Part shown: in pieces, positions 7,727 to 16,300 of the stretch
Layout: every line of letters starts with the position of its first letter
Numbering within the stretch: the stretch's first letter is position 1
Origin: Planctomycetota bacterium
GTDB lineage: Bacteria; Planctomycetota; UBA1135; GCA-002686595
DNA length: 64,000 nt
Reading direction: 5' to 3'
NCBI GenBank assembly: GCA_023150475.1
Contig: JAKLKU010000004.1
Coordinates: 186,001 to 250,000, forward strand
Program-made: the position numbers and the translations under genes
Notes under the pieces: generated by a model
The model's input: only the letters and a program-made list of their open reading frames with translations
Told to the model about the DNA's origin: nothing
The model's database searches: none

Positions 7727-8685
7727 CGGTTCGCGACCTCAGGAGAGCTCATCCGGCCGCCCTTTTCGAGACGCGCGCCGCGCAGGAACTCGCTCGCGCC
7801 GAGCGCGCGTTTGCCGGCAGGCACGAGCTCGAGGATCTCGAGCGCGCCGGTCCCGCACGCGACGACGAGCCGCTGATCGGCAAGCAGGATCTCGCCTGGA
7901 ACGCCGGAACCCAAGCTTGCGTCGGCAGCGCCGACGATCCGCGCGCGCAGGATCGAGAGCTCGCGCCCCTTCGGATCGAGCGCGCGGACGAGCGGCCACG
8001 GATTCAACGCGCGCACTCTCGCCGCGAGTTCGTTCGCCGCGAGCGACCAGTCGACACGCCCGTGCTCCTTCTTGATCTTCTTCGTGTAGGTCGCACGCGC
8101 TGGATCCTGCGGCGTGAAACGAGCGTCGCCGCGTTCGAGCCGATCGAGCGCCTCGAGCGTCGCTTCGCCCCCGAGCGCGGCGAGCCGCCCTCCCAGTTCA
8201 CCGGCCGTTTCGTCCGCGCCGATCGCCGTGCGACTTTCGACGAGCACGTCGCCTTCGTCGAGCGCGAGCACCATCTTCTGGATGCTGACGCCGGTCTCGG
8301 CATCGCCGTGCAAGATCGCCGCTTGGATCGGCGACGCTCCGCGCCAGCGCGGCAGGAGCGAAGCGTGGACGTTGAGCGCGCCGCGGGGCGCGAGTTCGAG
8401 TAACACGCTCTTCAGGATCACTCCGTAGCTCGCGACGATGAGCACGTCGGGTGAGAGCTCGCGAAGCTTCGACAGAAAGTCCGCGTCATGCGGATTCGCG
8501 GGTTGGAACACCGCGATTCCGCGGGCCGTCGCGGCGGCGACGAGCGGCGACTCTTCGACCTTTCGGCCGCGTCCCTGCGGCTTTGCGGGAAGCGTCACCA
8601 AGCCGACGACCTGCTGCGTGCTCGCAGCGAGACGTTCGAACACCGGGACCGCGAACGGCGGGGATCCGAAGAAGACGACGCGCAC
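7723..8685 (-). CDS. fmt: Methionyl-tRNA formyltransferase
   Basis: The 320-residue enzyme transfers a formyl group from 10-formyl-tetrahydrofolate to initiator Met-tRNA. It starts MRVVFFGSPPFAVPVFERL, typical of Fmt. The folate site is shown by HASLLPRWRGASPIQAAI near residues 110-127, with the catalytic Asn-His-Asp set represented by NVHAS and the later DAETG. The C-terminal OB-fold domain follows, with KEHGRVDWS and ALNPWP. Length is usual. It sits between trxA (22 bases upstream) and rsmB (4-base overlap), so the three are probably transcribed together. Confidence 0.95.
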   Translation of the reverse strand: MRVVFFGSPPFAVPVFERLAASTQQVVGLVTLPAKPQGRGRKVEESPLVAAATARGIAVFQPANPHDADFLSKLRELSPDVLIVASYGVILKSVLLELAPRGALNVHASLLPRWRGASPIQAAILHGDAETGVSIQKMVLALDEGDVLVESRTAIGADETAGELGGRLAALGGEATLEALDRLERGDARFTPQDPARATYTKKIKKEHGRVDWSLAANELAARVRALNPWPLVRALDPKGRELSILRARIVGAADASLGSGVPGEILLADQRLVVACGTGALEILELVPAGKRALGASEFLRGARLEKGGRMSSPEVANR

Positions 8686-8707
8686 GCCGTTCGCGCGAAG
8701 CGAAGCC

Positions 8708-9031
8708 TCAGAGCTTCGCGGTCACGGCCTTCTTGAACTGCTCGTACGGCTGCGCGCCGACGATCGTGTGTTTGACCTGGCCGTCCTTGATCAACAGGAA
8801 GGTCGGAATGGAGCTCACGCCATACCGCGACGGGACTTCCATGTTGTCTTGCGTGTTGAGCTTGACGACCTTGAGTTTGTCGCCGAGCTCCTGCGCGAGC
8901 TTGTCGACGAACGGGCTCATCGCGCGGCAGGGCCCGCACCACTCGGCCCAGAAGTCGACCAGGACCGGGGTCTTGCTTTTCAGGACCATCGATTCCCAAG
9001 TGCTGTCGGTGACGTCGGCGGCGGCGCTCAT
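8708..9031 (-). CDS. trxA: Thioredoxin
   Basis: The 107-residue protein is a standard thioredoxin with WAEWCGPCRAMSP around residues 29-41, so the redox pair is Cys33/Cys36, and the cis-proline loop SIPTFLL near residue 75. It reduces disulfides in cytoplasmic proteins using electrons from thioredoxin reductase. Cysteine, not selenocysteine, occupies the active site. The upstream region of about 295 bases probably holds its promoter; fmt follows 22 bases downstream. Confidence 0.95.
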   Translation of the reverse strand: MSAAADVTDSTWESMVLKSKTPVLVDFWAEWCGPCRAMSPFVDKLAQELGDKLKVVKLNTQDNMEVPSRYGVSSIPTFLLIKDGQVKHTIVGAQPYEQFKKAVTAKL

Positions 9032-9326
9032 GTCGGTTGTTTTCCTGGAGTCTCGAGTCGTACGCGCCTCTTCGGGGCGGCGCGTCGTGAACGTGTCGGT
9101 TGGAGAAGGGCGGAGAATATGGTCTCGACTTCAAGGACGTCCACAAACAAGCCGGGACCGTCTCGAAGTCAGCGTTCGCACACGAGCCCGCCCAGCGGCG
9201 CAGACCACGCCCCCGCCCCGCGTCCGGCAAGCGAGAGCGACGACCCACACTGGTTCGTGCCGCCGCGGACGAGTGCCGTGAACGTCACCGTGCGGTGAAA
9301 ACCGCCGCTGCTCGTCCCGCGTTCAC
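9032..9326. other. Gap between trxA and scpA
   Basis: I see no convincing gene here. It is GC-rich, including repeated C/G runs and the palindrome-like CGCCTCTTCGGGGCGGCG at 9067-9084, which could form a short hairpin. It probably carries the trxA promoter and the end of the scpA transcript. Confidence 0.4.
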
Positions 9327-10223
9327 TCAGTTCGCGGACGCATCCGATCGGGCGGCGTGGCCTTCGTTCCGTAGGTCGGAGGGCGTATCGCTTCCGTTAG
9401 TCGTGTCGTCCGGTCGGCCCTCGCCCTCGCGAGGTGCGTCGGCTTCGTCGTCGAAACCGGTGAAGCGCACGATGTCGTCGACGTCCTCTTCGATGTCGTC
9501 GCGCAGCACGATCAGGATGTCGTCGCCGACATCCGGTTGGTGCGCGGTCACCACGCCGAGCTTCATCAGCTCGAGCAGCGCGCAGAACGACCCGATCAGC
9601 ATCGACCGCGACGCCTTCGGATCCGCCGCGATGTCCGCGACGAGTCCGCGCAACGAGAGCTCGCGCTTCTCCTTGATCTGATTCGCCAGGCTCTGGACGT
9701 ACCAACGCAACGGCCGTTCGTCGGGCCGGATCTCGAGCGGCCGGTGGGAGAGCGTCTCGCGCATCAAGCGCGAGAACGTCGACAGCAGGTCCCACTGCGT
9801 CAGCTCGCCGAAGTCGATCGTCGGCTCGTCCGGCGTGTGCTCGCGCCAGCCGTGCGGGTGCATCCGCGAGCGCTCGTCGAACCTGTCGCCGAGGTTGCGC
9901 GCCGCTTCCTTGAAGTGGCGGTACTCGATCAGGCGCTGGATCAGTTCGTCGCGCGGGTCGAGCTCCTCTTCGAGGTTGACTTCGTCGCGCGGCAGGAGCG
10001 AGCGGCTCTTGATCGCCATCAACGTCGCCGCCATCACCATGAATTCGCCGGCGATCTCGATGTCGATCTCCTGCAGATCGCGCAGGTACTTCAGATACCC
10101 GTCGATCACTCGGTTGATCTCGATTTCGTGGATGTCGACCTCCTGCTCGCGCACGAGGTGCAGCAGGAGGTCCATCGGGCCCTGGAAGACCTGTTCCAGG
10201 CGAACGGTGTAGTCGGGCATCAT
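9327..10223 (-). CDS. scpA: Segregation and condensation protein A
   Basis: ScpA is the kleisin that bridges the heads of SMC and, with ScpB, condenses the chromosome. The N-terminus shows the family pattern FQGPMDLLLHLVREQEVDI, followed by AGEFMVMAATLMAIKSRSLLP. The C-terminal winged-helix part is present (FCALLELMKLGVVTAHQ). It ends in an acidic tail rich in D and E and about 40 unstructured residues, longer than usual. The ATG at 10223 overlaps the stop of the M50 protease as ATGATG; the second ATG (10220) is equally possible. scpB is not adjacent. Confidence 0.92.
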   Translation of the reverse strand: MMPDYTVRLEQVFQGPMDLLLHLVREQEVDIHEIEINRVIDGYLKYLRDLQEIDIEIAGEFMVMAATLMAIKSRSLLPRDEVNLEEELDPRDELIQRLIEYRHFKEAARNLGDRFDERSRMHPHGWREHTPDEPTIDFGELTQWDLLSTFSRLMRETLSHRPLEIRPDERPLRWYVQSLANQIKEKRELSLRGLVADIAADPKASRSMLIGSFCALLELMKLGVVTAHQPDVGDDILIVLRDDIEEDVDDIVRFTGFDDEADAPREGEGRPDDTTNGSDTPSDLRNEGHAARSDASAN

Positions 10224-10888
10224 GCGGGCACCCACGACCAGATGAGTCGCGCCATCGCGTCCACGGCGACGTTCAGGAAGCCACGGACCGGCGTGAAATA
10301 GTAGACGCCGATCACGAGCAGCATGCCGAACGCTTCGAGCCGCACGTAGCTCTCGCGCAGTGACGCCGGCAGGAGCCAGGCCATCACGCGCGATCCGTCG
10401 AGCGGCGGGATCGGCAACAGGTTGAACACCGCGAGGAACAGGTTCGAGTACATCGCGGCGAACATCACGAGCGGGAAGAGCTGCCCCAATCGCTCGCTCG
10501 GGTACTCCGCGGCGCCCGGATAGAAGCCGTGGGTCAGCGACAGGCGGTAGAGCGCGCCGAAGAGCACCGCGAGCAGCCAGTTCGACACCGGCCCGGCGAG
10601 CGCGACGAGCGCCATGTCCGAAAGCGGGCTCTTGAGTCGCGCGGCGTTGACCGGGACGGGCTTCGCGCCACCGAAGATGAACGCGCCGCCGCTCATCAGA
10701 CCGAGGGCGAGCGGCATGATCACCGTCATCATCGGATCGATGTGCGGGATCGGGTTCAGCGTGATGCGCCCGAGGTCCCGCGCGGTGGGATCGCCGCGGC
10801 GCAACGCGACCCAGGCGTGTGCGACCTCGTGGATCGTCAGCGAGAGCACCACGAAGGCGATCGAGAGGCCGATCCCGATCGGGCTCAT
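10220..10888 (-). CDS. Site-2 protease family (M50B, YwhC-like) intramembrane metalloprotease
   Basis: The product is a zinc protease buried in the membrane. The HExxH motif is seen as LTIHEVAHAWVALRRGDP near residue 20. The downstream Asp motif is NLLPIPPLDGSRVM near residue 160. There are about five or six hydrophobic segments. The pattern, including GGAKPVPVNAARL, is that of the short YwhC-type S2P lacking a PDZ domain. The start is uncertain: ATG 10888 gives 222 residues; GTG 10948 would add 20 hydrophobic residues. Neither has a good ribosome-binding site. Its stop overlaps scpA, so the two are coupled. The substrate is unknown. Confidence 0.88.
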   Translation of the reverse strand: MSPIGIGLSIAFVVLSLTIHEVAHAWVALRRGDPTARDLGRITLNPIPHIDPMMTVIMPLALGLMSGGAFIFGGAKPVPVNAARLKSPLSDMALVALAGPVSNWLLAVLFGALYRLSLTHGFYPGAAEYPSERLGQLFPLVMFAAMYSNLFLAVFNLLPIPPLDGSRVMAWLLPASLRESYVRLEAFGMLLVIGVYYFTPVRGFLNVAVDAMARLIWSWVPA

Positions 10889-11828
10889 GCCGGCGAACAG
10901 CGGCAGTGGCGTGGCCGAGAAGAACAACGCCACGGCGAGCGCGTTCACGAAAGACGAAGACGATCTCGGGCTCACCGGCGGCCTGGGTGCGGTTGCGACG
11001 CTCGAAACGAAGCGCCGCGGACGAGCCTTATAGCAAAGCGATACGGTAGCTCGCTCGGCTTCTCCTCCGCCGCGGTCCGGGTCGGGCTCGACGCTCGCCG
11101 CCGTGCGGTGAACGCGAGCGGCGGCGGCGCTCGACGCCGGGCCCCGAAACGACCACGGCCGCCGCGCTGCCGGGTCAACACGACGAACGTGAACGCACCG
11201 TCGCCGATACTGCCACCCTTCGTTGGGCACGAAATCTCGCACGAGCTGCAACCAAAGCGCGTTGCGCCGGTCCATGCTGGAAGCCCCGCGTCGTGCCCGC
11301 AGTCGAACGTGGCGCCGAAAGCGGCGCCAAAAGCGACAGCGACAGCAACGTCGGACCGCGCGTCCGGACCGACGGTGCTCGTCCGGGCCGCGCGCGATAC
11401 GGCGACTCGGACGCCGCCGCGGCGTGCTCGGCGTCCTCCGCGGGAGTTCCGTGCGCGCCACCGAACGGCTGCGACCGCGGTGTCGGCGCGAGAAGCGGCC
11501 GCCAGGCGCGAGAAACAGCTCTCCCGCAGCGTTTTCGTGACCCACCGTGCGAGGCCAGTTCCACCGTCGCCCCGCGCACGAGCACGCCGTGCACCACACG
11601 CCGCGCTCGCTCCGCCGTCGCAACGCGGGTCGAGACGCGCACGTTCAGGCGCCTCCGAGCCCGCGCGCTTCGGACAGCACGGCGACGTGCGCCGCGCGAG
11701 ATGAGCCGCCGCGCAGGACTCTCCGCGACGCCCCCGCTAGAATCCGCCGCGCGGTCGGCGATCAGGCGCCGCGCCGCCCGAAGCGCGCGAAGCCACCCCA
11801 CTCCGTGCACCGAGACCCTCGAGAATCC
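10889..11828. other. About 0.9 kb with no gene I can support
   Basis: Several overlapping open frames exist on both strands, but none has recognisable domains; their Arg/Ala/Pro/Ser-rich products look like by-products of GC-rich DNA. The minus strand has a TATAAG hexamer at 11027-11032 that could belong to a promoter for the protease gene, without a good -35 partner. The right end must hold the kdsD promoter. A decayed gene cannot be excluded: one minus-strand frame around 11200-11350 briefly looks protein-like. Confidence 0.4.
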
Positions 11829-12854
11829 ATGCACGGTCAGGCCCCGTCGACATCCATGAGTTCGGGAAGCGAGCAAGAGCTCCAACGCGCGCGCCTCGAA
11901 CGCGCGAAAGAGGTGATCCGCCTCGAAGCGCGCACGATCGCGAGGCTCGAGAACACGCTTTCGCCGTCGTTCTCGCACGCGGTCGAGATGATCCTCGCGC
12001 TGCGAGGCAAGCTCGTCGTCACGGGGATGGGCAAGGCGGGCCTGATCGCACAGAAGGTCTCGGCGACGTTCGCGTCGACCGGCACCGATTCGGTCTTCCT
12101 GCATCCCGCGGAGGCGCAGCACGGAGACCTCGGTCGCATCCGTCCGGGCGATCTCGTGCTCGCACTGTCGAACTCCGGCGAGACCAACGAGATCAAGGTC
12201 ATCCTCGGGCCGACGCGCAAACTCGGCGCGAGACTGATCGCGATCACCGGCGCGCCGGAATCGACGCTCGCGCAGCGCGCCGACTGCGTGCTCGACATCG
12301 GCAAGGTCGACGAAGCGTGTCCGCTCGGTCTCGCGCCGACGGCGAGCACGTCGGCGATGCTCGCGCTCGGCGACGCACTCGCGATGGTCGTCCTCCAGGA
12401 ACGCAGCTTCAGCCGCGAGGACTACGCGCTCTTCCATCCCGCCGGTTCGCTCGGCCGCCGGTTGATGAAGGTCTCGGAGATCATGCGCAAGGGCGTCGAG
12501 CTCCCGCTCGTCGGCGAAGATACGTCGCTCGCCGACACGCTCGGCGTGATGGGCAAGACGCCGGGCCGGCCGGGTGCCGCGTTGGTCGTCGATGCGACCC
12601 AACGGCTCGTCGGCATCTTCACCGACGGTGACCTGCGGCGCCTGGTGCTCGAGCTCGGCGAAGCGCTCGACCGCAAGAAGTCGATCGCGAGCTACATGCA
12701 CCGCAATCCGAAGTTCGTGCGGCCGGAACAACTCGTCGAAGAAGCCGAGCGCCTGCTGCACGAGTTCCGCATCGACCAGATCCCGGTTCTCGACGCGGAT
12801 TCGCGCCCCGTCGGTCTGCTCGACGTCCAGGACGTTCTCGACACGCGCCTCTGA
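11829..12854 (+). CDS. kdsD: Arabinose-5-phosphate isomerase (KpsF/GutQ family)
   Basis: The enzyme converts ribulose 5-phosphate to arabinose 5-phosphate, the first step to Kdo of lipopolysaccharide. The SIS sugar-isomerase domain fills about residues 30-190, with VVTGMGKAGLIAQKVSATFASTG and ALSNSGETNEIK binding the sugar phosphate. Two CBS domains follow, seen as GVMGKTPGRPGAALVVD, GIFTDGDLRR and DQIPVLDADSRPVGLLDVQD. At 341 residues from the ATG at 11829 it has the usual length plus a short N-terminal tail; ATG 11856 is an alternative start. kdsC begins four bases after its stop. Confidence 0.93.
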   Translation: MHGQAPSTSMSSGSEQELQRARLERAKEVIRLEARTIARLENTLSPSFSHAVEMILALRGKLVVTGMGKAGLIAQKVSATFASTGTDSVFLHPAEAQHGDLGRIRPGDLVLALSNSGETNEIKVILGPTRKLGARLIAITGAPESTLAQRADCVLDIGKVDEACPLGLAPTASTSAMLALGDALAMVVLQERSFSREDYALFHPAGSLGRRLMKVSEIMRKGVELPLVGEDTSLADTLGVMGKTPGRPGAALVVDATQRLVGIFTDGDLRRLVLELGEALDRKKSIASYMHRNPKFVRPEQLVEEAERLLHEFRIDQIPVLDADSRPVGLLDVQDVLDTRL

Positions 12855-12858
12855 CGCC

Positions 12859-13377
12859 ATGGCGAAGCGAGCGCGCGACTCGAGCACGGCGCACATCCTC
12901 GCGAGGCTCTCGGCGATCGAGCTCGTCGCGTTCGACGTCGACGGCGTCCTCACCGACGGCGGCATCGCGTACGCGGGGCGCACCGAGATCCAGCGTTACC
13001 ACGTGCACGACGGTTATGGCCTCGTCGCGTTGCGCAAGGCGGGCCTCACGCTCGCGTGGATCACGGGGCGTGGTTCGCTCGCGACGCGGACGCGAGCGCG
13101 CGAGCTCGGCGTGAAGGAACTCCACGTCCACGTGAAGGACAAACGCGCGACGCTCGAACGCTTGCAGCGCAAACTCGGCATCCCGCGCGAGCGCACGGCG
13201 TCGATGGGCGACGACGAACCCGACCTCGGATTGCGCGACGCGTCCGCGTTCTTCGCGGCGCCGGCCGACGCGCGCGAGCGGATTCGGGCGCTCGCCGACC
13301 TCGTCACGAGTGCCCGCGGCGGCGCCGGCGCGGTGCGTGAGTTCGCGGACCTCTTGCTCGCGGCGCGCGCACGATGA
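12859..13377 (+). CDS. kdsC: 3-deoxy-D-manno-octulosonate 8-phosphate phosphatase (HAD family)
   Basis: KdsC removes the phosphate of Kdo 8-phosphate in the cytoplasm. The 172-residue protein has HAD motif I FDVDGVLTDGG (about residues 25-35), motif II as WITGRGS, the Lys in HVKDKRATLE, and motif III/IV GDDEPDLGLRDAS. It lacks a cap domain, as KdsC should, and would form a tetramer. The stop overlaps the next start (ATGA), giving a tight kdsD-kdsC-lpt run as in E. coli. Confidence 0.93.
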   Translation: MAKRARDSSTAHILARLSAIELVAFDVDGVLTDGGIAYAGRTEIQRYHVHDGYGLVALRKAGLTLAWITGRGSLATRTRARELGVKELHVHVKDKRATLERLQRKLGIPRERTASMGDDEPDLGLRDASAFFAAPADARERIRALADLVTSARGGAGAVREFADLLLAARAR

Positions 13378-16300
13378 GGAAGCTCGTCGTCTTCGTGCTC
13401 GTCTTCGCGCTCGGACTCGCCGCGGTCCTGTGGTGGGAACGACGCACGCGCAAGCCGCCGGTCGAGCCCGTCGAACCGCCGACGACGAAAGTCGAGGAGC
13501 AACCGCTCACCGAAGTCGACATCGAAGGCGGTGAGAAGCAGGCGAAGTCGCTCGAGTTCGTGATCAAAGGTCCCTTCGATCACGTGCAACGCGACCCGGA
13601 GACGTTGAAGAAGCACTACGAGCTCCACGCGAAGGACACTCAGCCGCTCGGGTCCGACACGTACGACTTGGTCGGGCTCTCCGCGAGCGTCTACGACGTG
13701 CGCAGCGAGGCGCTCCGCGGCACGTTGACCGCGGAGAAAGCCCGCGTGCGCATCTCGCCGAACACTTCGGGCGTCGACTTCTCGTTCCCGATGACCGCGA
13801 CCGACGCGCGGTTGCGCGTGGAACGCGACGTGCCGCTCGCGCCGGTGACGATCACGTTGCCGGAAGTCGAAGGTGTCGTCGCGAACGAGCGACTGACGTC
13901 GAAGTCGCGCGTCGACATCGCGGGCCGTGGACTCGTCGCGCGTGGACTCGGGCTCGAGCTCGACGCGAAAAGACGCTCGATCGAGCTCGGCAGCGACACG
14001 TTCGTCCAGTTCGAAGTCGAACAGGGCCTCACCGCCACGTTGACGTCGGCCGGGGGGCTCGTGATGCGGCGCCTGGACGGCGGCGACGAGACCGGCGAAG
14101 AGATCGTCGAAGTCGAAGCGCGCGACCGCGCGGTGCTCGATTTGCCCGGAGCCGAGCCGCTGCACGTCGAAGCGTCGAAACTCGTACTGCGTGGGTCGCT
14201 GCCGGCGGGTTCGACCGGTCGCTTCGTGCCGCAGAGCGCGATGGCGATCGGCTCCGCCGTGTTGACGCTGCGCGCCGAGCGCTTCGCCGGCGACCGCGCG
14301 ACCGTCTCGTTCGACACCCGTGGCCGACCGACGCGCGCGCACCTCGACGGCGCGCCCAGCGTGCGGCTCCCGCTCGAAGCGCCGCCGTCGATCGCGGGTG
14401 TCGCGGGTGAAGCGCTCGAGCTCGAAGCCGACGGCGCAGGTCCGCTCGACGTCGTGCTCGATCGTCCGCCGAGCTTCTCGTTCGCCGGCCCCGCGACGGT
14501 GCGGGTCCCCGAACTCGACTTGGTGCTCGAAACGCGCGGCGAACTCTCGGGCAAGGGCGATCGCGCGAAGGCGTACAGCGAGTTGACCGCGACCGGCGGA
14601 GCCACGATCTCCGCACGCGGCGCGTATCTGTCGGCTCCGACGCTCGTGCTGACGTCGGACCGCGACGCCGAAGGCTCGGTGGTCGGCCGTCTGACGACGC
14701 GCGGCGACACGTACGCGTACGGCACGTTCGACGACGGTCGTGCGTGGGAGCTCTCCACCGAGCGCGGATTCCAGCTCGTGCGCACGAAAGACGAGTTCCG
14801 CGTGCCGCGCGCGGAATGCGTCTCGCTGCGCGTCTGGGGCGAGAACGGCTTCTCCGCGTCCACGGATCTCCTCTCCGATTTCGACTCGACGACGTCGACG
14901 TTCGCTGCGTCGCGCACCGTGTCGTTCTCGAACGCGCTCGGCCACGGGTCCGGCGATCGTCTGCTGGTGCTCGAAGGCGGCGTGTACGAGCTCTCGGGCT
15001 CGCCCGCGCGGCTCGACTTCGCGGAAGGTCGCGTGCGCGCGAACACGATCGAGTACGACGCGCGGCGGATGATCGCCCGCGGCGGCGCCGACGCACACGT
15101 GACGGTCGACGACCGCACGATCGACCTCGACGGCGATTGGGTCGCGCTCGAGCGCGACCCGCCACTCGTCGTCGGCGCGTTGCCGAAGCTCGCGCTCGAC
15201 GCACGCGGCAAAGCCCACGCGATCGTCGTCGAGCCGGCGCAGCGTTACGAGCTCCGCGCGGACGACCTGCGCGTGCGCGGCGAAGAGCTCGGACCTCGCG
15301 ACGTCGAAGCGCGTTGGCTCGAAGCCCTCGGTGCGGTCAGCGTCGACTACACCGGCCTCTACGAGCTCCACGGCAAGGGCAATCGTTTCACGCTTTCGAG
15401 CGCGGGGCTCGCGCACCTCGAGCCCAAGGTCGGCGAACGCGCCGAGCTCTCGGGCACGCTGCCGAAGGAACGCATCGGCTTCCGGCTCGTCGGCGACGGC
15501 ATCGACTTCACGGCGGATCGCCTCGACGCGACGAACGCCGAGCTCGACGTCGACGGCGTGCCGATGCCGCTCTCGGCGCCGTCGCGTTCGGACACCGGAC
15601 GCCGACTGCGCGCCGTCGCGGGCCACGTCACCTGCACTCGCGACTCGCTGCTCTTCTCCGAGACCGTCTACCTCGGCGGCCTCGATCCGTCGGAGAAGGG
15701 TTGGTCGCTCGACGCCGAGAACGCGTTGATCACGTCGACCAGAGCGAGCTTGCGCCCGGGATTCGCGCCGTCCGCCGACGTGCTCGCGTGGGGCAACTGC
15801 GTCGCGCGCATGGGCGACGAAGTCGAAGCCCACGGCGACACGCTGCGCATCTCGCGCGCCGAGAACTTCGCCGCGATCGACGGTCAACCCGCGTTCGTGA
15901 TCTCGAAGAGCGCGCGCATGGAGTCCGACCACCTCGAGTGGGATCTCGAGACGAACTTCGTGCGCTCGACCGGCGGCTTCATCCGCGCGCTCGACGATTC
16001 GTGGCGCATCGAATACCAGTCGCTCGATCAGCTCGAAGGCCTCGACGAGACGATCCAGGTGCTGCGCGAACCGCGCTTCACGGTCGTGCGCCGCGCCGGC
16101 GAGGAAGAAGCGACCGAGTTCACGCGCGCCGGCTGGATGTTGTGCTGGGTCGACCACCAAGAATGGACGCGCCTCTCCGGCCAGTTCTACTCCGGCGAGC
16201 AGCCGCGCCCGAATCCGTCGCGCGAGGCGCGGCGACGCAAACGGCGCGAGACGCCGAGCCTCTTCACGCTGCTCGAAGCGCGTTCCGGGTTCTCCGATCT

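Noticed and set aside
8708-9031. Thioredoxin checked as a second possible selenoprotein.
   Set aside because: The active site is a plain CGPC with no in-frame TGA.
10889-11828. Several overlapping frames that might have been a hidden gene upstream of the M50 protease.
   Set aside because: No frame shows a recognisable domain or start signal over a useful length; only low-complexity Arg/Ala/Pro sequence.
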